Made by a program: the position numbers and the translations under genes. A stretch of 11,418 nucleotides of DNA. Origin: an uncultured Clostridia bacterium (GTDB taxonomy: Bacteria; Bacillota; Clostridia; TANB77; CAG-508). Below, in pieces: positions 6,202-11,418 of the stretch. Within the stretch, counting starts at the first letter, position 1. Each line of letters begins with the position of its first letter. Below the pieces are notes generated by a model. The model saw only the letters and a program-made list of their open reading frames with translations. It searched no databases and was not told the DNA's origin. Where the stretch lies: NCBI GenBank assembly GCA_934169535.1, contig CAKPOC010000037.1, positions 1-11,418 of the forward strand, in the 5' to 3' direction.

Positions 6202-6426
6202 AAATGAATACCTTACTTATGGGACAAAGTAAAATAAAGGTTACCAAGAAAGAGAAGTTAGTCATAGGCTGAAAGCTAACCCACGGAAAACGTACTTGAA
6301 AAACTACCCCACAAAGATAGAATCTTTGGCGCTTAAGCTAAGTAAATAATTAAGTAAAAATTAGGATGGAACCGTGTAGACAAAATTGCACTCCTAAATG
6401 CGGAAGCGTTTGGGCGTGCAATTTTT
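6202..6426 (+). promoter_or_regulatory. T-box riboswitch (tRNA-Thr sensing) with antiterminator and terminator
   Basis: This leader RNA senses uncharged tRNA and allows read-through into thrS. The conserved T-box core TGGAACCG is at 6367-6374. In the antiterminator form TTAGGA (6361-6366) pairs with TCCTAA (6392-6397). In the competing form a long terminator stem spans about 6382-6425 with a GGAA loop at 6402-6405 and a T-run at 6422-6426, using the same TCCTAA, so the two folds exclude each other. A 7-bp hairpin lies at 6312-6328 and a Stem I distal arm around GTTAG...GCTAAC at 6257-6280. The specifier lies near 6303-6308, where ACT and ACC, both Thr codons, occur; I cannot decide between them by eye. 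Confidence 0.93.
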
Positions 6427-6503
6427 ATGCCAAAGACGCACGGCAAAAATGAACAATAATTATGAAAGCATAATAAACAAATAAAATTAAAGAGGAGGAT
6501 TTT

Positions 6504-8432
6504 ATGATTACAATAGAATTGAAAGATGGAAGCAAAAGAGAAATTGAAAGCGGCACAAGCATACTTGAAATTGCAAAATCTATTAGTGAAGGTTTAGCAA
6601 GAGTGGCTATGGCTGGAAGAGTTGAAGGAAAGGTAGAAGACTTAAGATATAAAGTAGAAAAAGATTGCAAGCTAGAAATTTTAACTTTTGATGATATCGA
6701 TGGAAAAAAAGCTTATTGGCACACAACATCACACATCATGGCACAAGCAATAAAAAGATTATATAAAAACGTAAAACTTGCAATAGGACCTGCAATTGAT
6801 GGTGGATTCTATTATGACTTTGATTCTGAACACAGATTTTCAGAAGAGGACTTTGCCAAAATTGAAGAAGAAATGAAAAAAATAATAAAGGAAGATTTAG
6901 AAATAACTAGATTTGAACTTCCAAGAGATGAAGCTTTAAAATTAATGGAAGAAGCAGGAGAAGATTACAAGCAAGAGTTAATAAATGACTTGCCAGAAGA
7001 TGAAACCATTTCATTTTATAAACAAGGTGAATTTGTTGATTTATGTGCAGGACCACATCTAATGAGTACAGGAAAAGTTAAATGCGTAAAATTATTATCT
7101 GTCGCAGGCGCTTATTGGAGAGGAAACGAAAACAACAAAATGCTTCAAAGAATTTATGCAATTTCATTTCCAAAAGCAAGTTTACTTGATGAACACTTAA
7201 AAGTGCTAGAAGAAGCAAAAGCAAGAGATCACAGAAAACTTGGAAAAGAACTTGAATTATTTATGACACATAAATTAGTAGGTTCAGGACTTCCAATGTA
7301 TTTACCAAATGGAGCAACAGTAAGAAGGCTACTAGAAAGATATATTCAAGACAAAGAAATAAAAATGGGATATAAACATGTTTACACACCATCACTTGCA
7401 AACGTTGCATTATACAAAACATCAGGTCATTGGGACCACTACAAAGAGGATATGTTCCCAGTAATGAAAATGGATAATGAAGAGCTAGTCTTAAGACCAA
7501 TGAACTGCCCTCATCATATGTTAATTTACAAGAGCAAAATACGTTCTTATAAAGACTTACCAATAAGAATTGGAGAGCTTGCCCACGATTTTAGATATGA
7601 AGATAGCGGAAGCGTTTGTGGAATTGAAAGAGTTCGTCAAATGTGCCAAAACGATGCCCACTTATTTGTAAGACCAGACCAAATTAAAGAAGAAGTAGCA
7701 AAAGTAGTAAAATTAATTCTTGAAGTTTATAAAGACTTTGGCTTTGAAAAATATGAATTTAGACTTTCTTTAAGAGATAAAAATGATAAACATAAATATT
7801 TTGATGATGACGAAATGTGGGAAAAGGCAGAGGCAGAACTTCGTGAAATTCTAACAGAAATAGGAATTCCATTCTATGAAGCAGAAGGAGAAGCAGCATT
7901 CTATGGACCAAAACTAGATGTTCAATTAAAATCTGCAATAGGTCATGATGTAACAGTTTCAACTTGCCAGCTAGACTTCTTATTACCAGAAAGATTTGAA
8001 CTTGAATATGTTGGAGAAGATGGAGAACCTCATAGACCAGTAGTAATTCACAGAGCAATACTTGGAACTTTAGACAGATTTATGGCATTCTTAATTGAAG
8101 AAACAAAGGGAGCATTCCCAACATGGCTTGCACCAGTACAAGTAAAAGTGCTTCCAATTTCAGAAAAACATATAGAGTATGCAGAAAAAGTAAGAGAAAC
8201 TTTAGAGCAAAGAGGAATAAGAGTTGAAGTTGATTCAAGAGCAGAAAAAATAGGATACAAAATTCGTGAAGCTCAACTTAAAAAAGTTCCATATATGCTA
8301 GTTGTAGGAGATAAGGAAAAAGAAATAAATGCAGTAGGAGTAAGAAAACGTGGCGAAGGAGATATTGGGCAAATGACTCTTACAGAGTTTGCAAACAAAA
8401 TTGAAAACGAAGTAAAAAACTTCGAAAAATAG
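6504..8432 (+). CDS. thrS: Threonyl-tRNA synthetase
   Basis: This class II synthetase attaches threonine to tRNA-Thr in the cytoplasm; 642 aa is the normal full length. Domain order is TGS (about 1-61), the editing domain with HTTSH near residue 73 and DLCAGPH near 180, the catalytic core, and the anticodon-binding domain from about 540. The three zinc ligands that select threonine are present: C335 (MNCPHH), H386 (NDAH) and H516 (VIHRA). Motif 2 is FRYEDSG and motif 3 is near HRAILGTLDRF. The stretch after motif 2 reads SVCGIERVRQMCQNDAH where many bacterial ThrRS have GALHGLMRVRGFTQDDAH, so this is a variant branch, but with key residues kept. ATG follows GAGGAGG. Expression is controlled by the T-box leader upstream. 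No terminator is seen before the next promoter. Confidence 0.98.
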   Translation: MITIELKDGSKREIESGTSILEIAKSISEGLARVAMAGRVEGKVEDLRYKVEKDCKLEILTFDDIDGKKAYWHTTSHIMAQAIKRLYKNVKLAIGPAIDGGFYYDFDSEHRFSEEDFAKIEEEMKKIIKEDLEITRFELPRDEALKLMEEAGEDYKQELINDLPEDETISFYKQGEFVDLCAGPHLMSTGKVKCVKLLSVAGAYWRGNENNKMLQRIYAISFPKASLLDEHLKVLEEAKARDHRKLGKELELFMTHKLVGSGLPMYLPNGATVRRLLERYIQDKEIKMGYKHVYTPSLANVALYKTSGHWDHYKEDMFPVMKMDNEELVLRPMNCPHHMLIYKSKIRSYKDLPIRIGELAHDFRYEDSGSVCGIERVRQMCQNDAHLFVRPDQIKEEVAKVVKLILEVYKDFGFEKYEFRLSLRDKNDKHKYFDDDEMWEKAEAELREILTEIGIPFYEAEGEAAFYGPKLDVQLKSAIGHDVTVSTCQLDFLLPERFELEYVGEDGEPHRPVVIHRAILGTLDRFMAFLIEETKGAFPTWLAPVQVKVLPISEKHIEYAEKVRETLEQRGIRVEVDSRAEKIGYKIREAQLKKVPYMLVVGDKEKEINAVGVRKRGEGDIGQMTLTEFANKIENEVKNFEK

Positions 8433-8450
8433 CTAACTTGAATAAAAAAT

Positions 8451-8479
8451 TTGCATTTGCATAAAATATGTGGTATAAT
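8451..8479 (+). promoter_or_regulatory. Promoter of the M23 peptidase gene
   Basis: TTGCAT (8451-8456) and TATAAT (8474-8479) are separated by exactly 17 bp, 18 bp after the thrS stop. Transcription would start about 8485-8487, which matters for the start codon of the following gene. An unrelated direct repeat, TTGCATTTGCAT, spans the -35 hexamer. Confidence 0.65.
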
Positions 8480-8505
8480 AGGATTTGTCGCTTATAAAAA
8501 GGAGA

Positions 8506-9489
8506 GTGAAATTTATTTTTAGTAACAAAACTAAATGTGACACGAAAGATATTGTAAAGGCAATTGCGTCTTTTATAATAGCGCTATTTATACTATTTTT
8601 AATAATATTTATAAAGTTTGAACCCGTATACGAAGTAAAACTTGGCGATGAAACAATAGGCTATATAAAAAGCAAAGCGGATTTACAAAAAATAATAAAC
8701 GATGAAATATTAAAACCAAAACATGAATGCGAATTTTTATCTACACTAGATGTAGAGCCAACATACAACCTTATTTTAGCAAATAAAGGAACAACTAACG
8801 AAAACGAAGTTATAGAAAAATTATCAGAAGAAGTTACTACTTTATACAGAGTATATTCAATAACCATAAATGGTGAAAATAAAAATTACGTAAATACTTA
8901 CGAAGAAGCAGAACAAATTTCAAATGATATGAAAGCAGAATATGCAAATTTAGAAAACTTAGAAATTTCGGTAGTTGAAGAATACACAAAGAATATAGAC
9001 GAAATAGGAACTGTAGAACTTACAGTTGCAAAAGCAAGTATAAATGATGAGCTAAGAACATTAATGGACGAACAAGAAAAAAAGGAAAAAGCCACATTTA
9101 ATGGAATATACTTTGCTGTAGCACCAGTAATTGGAAATATTACTTCCAGATATGGTGCAGTGGAATATTCAGTAAGAAACCATGCACATAGCGGATTAGA
9201 TATTGCAGCACCTTATGGAACTTCTATAAAAGCAGCAGCTCCAGGTAAAGTAACTTATTCTGGATGGCAAAGTGGTTATGGCAATTTAATAATTATTGAT
9301 CACGGAAATAATGTCCAATCATATTATGGCCATTGCAGTAGTTTAGTTGCAAAAGTAGGGGATGAAGTAGAAGCAGGAGATATAATTGCAAAAGTAGGTT
9401 CAACTGGAAATTCTACAGGTAACCACTTACACTTCGAAATAAGATTAAATGGGTCAACAGTAAACCCACAAAAATATTTATATAATTAA
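8506..9489 (+). CDS. Membrane-anchored M23 family peptidoglycan endopeptidase
   Basis: This is a likely zinc endopeptidase cutting peptide cross-links in the cell wall, acting outside the membrane. From the GTG at 8506 it has 327 aa: a basic N-terminus, one transmembrane helix (about 18-42), a ~170-residue stalk (including KLGDETIGYIKSKADL and a charged helical part), then the M23 domain (about 205-327). Zinc ligands are H228 and D232 (HSGLD) and H309 (HLH); the catalytic histidines H276 (YYGH) and H307 are also present, so it should be active. The start is uncertain. An in-frame TTG at 8485 coincides with the predicted transcription start, and the AAGGAG at 8499-8504 is only 1 nt from GTG, so an ATT further on is also possible. 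A strong terminator follows. SpoIIQ-like or growth-linked roles are both possible. Confidence 0.9.
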   Translation: MKFIFSNKTKCDTKDIVKAIASFIIALFILFLIIFIKFEPVYEVKLGDETIGYIKSKADLQKIINDEILKPKHECEFLSTLDVEPTYNLILANKGTTNENEVIEKLSEEVTTLYRVYSITINGENKNYVNTYEEAEQISNDMKAEYANLENLEISVVEEYTKNIDEIGTVELTVAKASINDELRTLMDEQEKKEKATFNGIYFAVAPVIGNITSRYGAVEYSVRNHAHSGLDIAAPYGTSIKAAAPGKVTYSGWQSGYGNLIIIDHGNNVQSYYGHCSSLVAKVGDEVEAGDIIAKVGSTGNSTGNHLHFEIRLNGSTVNPQKYLYN

Positions 9490-9492
9490 AAG

Positions 9493-9536
9493 TAATCTTA
9501 ATTTAGAGCATAATTCTAAATTAAGATTATTTTTTA
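9493..9536 (+). terminator. Intrinsic terminator of the M23 peptidase gene
   Basis: AATCTTAATTTAGA (9494-9507) and its exact complement (9515-9528) form a 14-bp stem, 15 with the flanking T-A pair, around a 7-nt loop and followed by a run of six T. It begins 4 bp after the stop codon. Confidence 0.9.
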
Positions 9537-9541
9537 TAAAA

Positions 9542-9578
9542 TTTTCACACATTATTCACAATTATAAGGTATTATAAT
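9542..9578 (+). promoter_or_regulatory. htrA promoter with two phased TTCACA repeats, CssR-box-like
   Basis: A perfect TATAAT (9573-9578) lies in GGTATTATAAT, the same 11 bases as at the thrS -10, but no good -35 hexamer sits 16-18 bp upstream. Instead there are two copies of TTCACA at 9544-9549 and 9555-9560, starting 11 bp apart, one helical turn; the first is within TTTTCACA. As I recall, Bacillus htrA-type promoters controlled by the CssRS secretion-stress system carry repeated octamers of this form. An activator bound across the -35 region would explain the missing hexamer. Confidence 0.5.
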
Positions 9579-9621
9579 TATGTAATTGAAAATAATATAA
9601 AACAGAAAGGAAGAATTGGAA

Positions 9622-10857
9622 ATGGAAGAAAAGAAACCAGACAAAATTATAGACAAAACAGGAAAGGAATTTAAAGCTGTAAAATTTACTGATACTAAAA
9701 GACCAAAAGGCAATTTTGGAAAAACTATAGTAGTGCCATTTTTAAGCGGTATTTTAGGCGCAGGATTAGTATTAGGTACATGTTTTGGAATACCAGGAAT
9801 AAAAGAAAACATACTTGGAAAAACAAGTGTTAATGCTAACGCTCAAAACTCAAGTTCAGCTATAAACACAACTCAAATATCACTTGAAAACTATTCTGAT
9901 ACAGGAATTGCAGTAGCAAAAAAAGTACTTCCTTCAGTAGTAGGAATAGAAGTAACATATACTGTAAATTCAATGTTCTTTAATCAATCTGGCACAGCAA
10001 CTGCAACAGGTTCAGGAATAATTGTAAGTGATGATGGATACATTATAACAAATAACCATGTTGTAAATAATGCAAGCTCATCAAGTTCTTCATATTCATA
10101 TTATTCAATAGGAGAGGCAAGCTCGGTAAAAGTAACACTATATGGCGACGATACAAAGTATGATGCAACAATAGTTGGAACAGATGCTCAGACAGATTTA
10201 GCTGTTATAAAAATTGATAAAACAGGATTAACTGCGGCAGAACTTGGAACTTCTAGCTCAGTGCAAGTTGGTGAATTTGCAATGGCAGTAGGAAGCCCGC
10301 TAGGAATGCAAAATACAGTAACAGCAGGAATGATTTCTGCTTTAAATAGAGATGTTACAGATTCAGAAGGAAAGACATATACTTTAATACAAACAGACGC
10401 TGCAATAAATTCTGGAAATAGTGGAGGAGCTTTAGTAAATAGCCAAGGCCAAGTAATAGGTGTAAATACTTTAAAGGTATCTTCTACAGGTGTTGAAGGT
10501 ATGGGATTTGCAATTCCAATTGACTCAGTAAAACCAATAATAGAAGAGCTTATGACAAATGGAAAAGTAAAAAGACCATTTGTAGGAATTACAGGCAGAG
10601 CAGTAGACGCAGAAACAGCTAAAAGAAATAACATAGCGGAGGGAGTTTATGTTGTTTCAGTAGAAGAATATTCTGCAGCAGAAATTGCAGGAATAAAAGT
10701 AGGTGATGTAATTACAGAAGCTGATGGCACAAAAGTTTCAACTGTTGAAGAATTAAACAAAATAAGAGATACACACCAAGTTGGAGATGAAATGACTATA
10801 AAAGTAAATAGACAAGGCTCAGAAAAAACTTTAACATTAACTTTAAAAGAACAATAG
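9622..10857 (+). CDS. htrA: HtrA/DegP-like membrane-anchored serine protease with PDZ domain
   Basis: This envelope quality-control protease degrades misfolded exported proteins. The 411-aa product has a cytoplasmic charged N-terminus, one transmembrane helix (about 35-57), a short Ser/Asn-rich linker, a trypsin-like domain (about 95-295) and one PDZ domain (about 310-405). The catalytic triad is complete: H146 (NNHVV), D192 (TDLAV) and S267 (GNSGG). A Ser/Tyr-rich insertion (NNASSSSSSYSYYS) follows the histidine strand, where the LA regulatory loop lies. ATG at 9622 is preferred: AAAGGA at 9606-9611 is 10 bp away, while an in-frame TTG at 9616 is only 4 bp away. The upstream repeats suggest activation by a secretion-stress response regulator. 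No sensor or regulator gene is adjacent. Confidence 0.95.
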   Translation: MEEKKPDKIIDKTGKEFKAVKFTDTKRPKGNFGKTIVVPFLSGILGAGLVLGTCFGIPGIKENILGKTSVNANAQNSSSAINTTQISLENYSDTGIAVAKKVLPSVVGIEVTYTVNSMFFNQSGTATATGSGIIVSDDGYIITNNHVVNNASSSSSSYSYYSIGEASSVKVTLYGDDTKYDATIVGTDAQTDLAVIKIDKTGLTAAELGTSSSVQVGEFAMAVGSPLGMQNTVTAGMISALNRDVTDSEGKTYTLIQTDAAINSGNSGGALVNSQGQVIGVNTLKVSSTGVEGMGFAIPIDSVKPIIEELMTNGKVKRPFVGITGRAVDAETAKRNNIAEGVYVVSVEEYSAAEIAGIKVGDVITEADGTKVSTVEELNKIRDTHQVGDEMTIKVNRQGSEKTLTLTLKEQ

Positions 10858-10859
10858 AA

Positions 10860-10907
10860 TTTACATTCAGTTCACAAAATGGACAAAAATTATTGGTATT
10901 ATATAAC
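10860..10907 (+). promoter_or_regulatory. Candidate promoter downstream of htrA sharing the htrA repeat layout
   Basis: TTTACA (10860-10865) and TTCACA (10871-10876) start 11 bp apart, and the latter is followed after exactly 18 bp by GGTATTATATAA. The same TTCACA-N18-GGTATTAT layout occurs before htrA. A sigma-A reading is TGGACA (10880-10885), 16 bp, TATAAC (10902-10907). A 9-bp inverted repeat follows at 10910-10932, at the expected transcription start. Confidence 0.35.
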
Positions 10908-10909
10908 CA

Positions 10910-10932
10910 TAGTAAGTAATACCTACTTACTA
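10910..10932 (+). repeat. Inverted repeat at a predicted transcription start
   Basis: TAGTAAGTA and TACTTACTA are perfectly complementary around ATACC. No T-run follows, so it is not a terminator. It could be an operator or the 5' hairpin of an RNA. Confidence 0.5.
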
Positions 10933-10997
10933 AAAAACAAAAACATCCCCTTTTATTTTCGAAGATTATCACTTTAAATAGTGGTAATCTATTTTTT
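10913..10997 (+). ncRNA. Possible small RNA of about 85 nt
   Basis: A candidate promoter (-10 at 10902-10907) and an intrinsic terminator ending at 10997 bound a non-coding stretch with the architecture of a bacterial sRNA: a 5' hairpin, an unpaired A-rich region containing CATCCCCTTTT (about 10944-10954) and a 3' terminator hairpin. The C-run could pair with G-rich ribosome sites. The alternative is simply the 3' untranslated region of htrA. I do not recognise an Rfam family. Confidence 0.28.
10963..10997 (+). terminator. Intrinsic terminator downstream of htrA
   Basis: AGATTATCAC (10963-10972) pairs with GTGGTAATCT (10981-10990) over 10 bp with one G-U pair and an 8-nt loop, followed by a run of six T at 10992-10997. 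It lies about 105 bp after the htrA stop, an unusually long 3' tail for this window. Confidence 0.8.
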
Positions 10998-11021
10998 AAC
11001 CTAAAAGCATTACATATTAAC

Positions 11022-11050
11022 TTGAAATTTTTGCAGTTTTCTAGTAAAAT
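11022..11050 (+). promoter_or_regulatory. Promoter of the terminal pilin-like gene
   Basis: TTGAAA (11022-11027), 17 bp, TAAAAT (11045-11050), with the predicted start about 25 nt before the ATG. It follows directly after the terminator, so the last gene forms its own unit. Confidence 0.6.
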
Positions 11051-11081
11051 AGATAAAGACTAAATTTTATAGGAGAAGAAA

Positions 11082-11418
11082 ATGAAATCAAATAAAGGAA
11101 TGGGAATTATAGGAGTAATATGTTTAACTGCTGTAATTGTAATAATAGTAGCAGTAACCTTTTATTTTGTAAGGCTAAAATATAATGAAGCAAAGGTTCA
11201 AACGATTAGAACGGACATGCTTTTGGTGCAATGGAAAGCCAAAAGTTACATAGATAGCCAGACGGCGGAAAAAGTAGAACAAATAAATTATCCGGGGAAA
11301 AAAGTTTCTGAAAGTGAAGACGAACTTATAAAAGAATTTTTGCAAAAAGAAATTTTAACTGAAGAAGAAAAGGACAAGTACCATGTGCTAACAGATGAGG
11401 ATTTAGAAACTATAAAAT
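11082..11418 (+). CDS. Pilin-like single-pass membrane protein (5' part, runs off the window)
   Basis: The ATG at 11082 follows AGGAGAAG, and 112 codons are visible to the window edge with no stop. The N-terminus has a short basic leader with KGMGIIG and a hydrophobic helix (about residues 8-28), then YFVRLKYNEAKVQTIRTDML and a charged helical/soluble part (KVSESEDELIKEFLQKEILT). The layout of a short leader, a hydrophobic helix continuing into an amphipathic helix and a small soluble domain resembles type IV pilin/pseudopilin-like proteins of Clostridia, but the Phe/Glu prepilin consensus is not clear. No function can be assigned. It has its own promoter, separate from htrA. Confidence 0.75.
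   Translation, partial: MKSNKGMGIIGVICLTAVIVIIVAVTFYFVRLKYNEAKVQTIRTDMLLVQWKAKSYIDSQTAEKVEQINYPGKKVSESEDELIKEFLQKEILTEEEKDKYHVLTDEDLETIK

Noticed and set aside
1..11418. DGR template repeat or reverse transcriptase within the window
   Set aside because: I found no second copy of the GGTTTCCGTCTT-ending block and no reverse-transcriptase motif in any gene; if they exist they are outside the window.
1..11418. CRISPR array, tRNA or rRNA gene, intact insertion sequence or replication origin
   Set aside because: I saw no regularly spaced repeats, no tRNA cloverleaf, no rRNA-like sequence and no transposase gene with terminal inverted repeats.

Overview
The window is AT-rich (about one third G+C by eye) with short intergenic gaps, AAGGAG-type ribosome sites, a T-box leader and NNA-dominated codon use. 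Every gene lies on the plus strand. Together with a pilin-like protein carrying a sulfatase-modifying-factor fold, this points to an anaerobic member of the Clostridia, probably an uncultured gut lineage. That placement is inferred from gene content, not from a marker search.

Layout. (1) 1-3025 is the 3' end of an F1-ATPase-like operon: the last codons of an unknown gene, a divergent beta subunit, a very short epsilon subunit without its C-terminal helical domain, a 5-helix membrane protein and a single-pass membrane protein with an extracytoplasmic domain. (2) 3056-4363 is glucose-6-phosphate isomerase, 30 bp further on and probably co-transcribed. (3) 4364-6160 is an accessory island. It holds a two-frame relic of a family 2 glycosyltransferase, an orphan hairpin reading as a terminator only on the minus strand, a pilin-like/FGE-fold surface protein, a relic of an Rpn/PD-(D/E)XK nuclease and a terminator. 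(4) 6165-8432 is a promoter, a T-box riboswitch and thrS. (5) 8451-9536 is a promoter, a membrane-anchored M23 peptidase and a strong terminator. (6) 9542-10997 is htrA behind a -35-less promoter with phased TTCACA repeats, followed by a possible small RNA gene and a terminator. (7) 11022-11418 is a promoter and the 5' part of a small single-pass pilin-like protein.

The most interesting signal is at the C-terminus of the FGE-fold protein. The last 48 codons (5831-5977) abruptly become G+C-rich and rich in NNC codons, with Tyr/Asp/Asn/Ser/His/Thr clustered between conserved RGG and GFR motifs. This is what the variable repeat of a diversity-generating retroelement (DGR) looks like, although no reverse transcriptase or template repeat is in the window. 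Other leads are the altered F1 beta catalytic-face loop with its unrecognised membrane partners, and TTCACA repeats shared by the regions before and after htrA that suggest one stress regulator acting on both.

Functionally, the window mixes energy and sugar metabolism (F1-like ATPase, Pgi), translation (ThrRS under tRNA-Thr sensing), envelope quality control and remodelling (HtrA, M23 peptidase) and surface display (pilin-like proteins).
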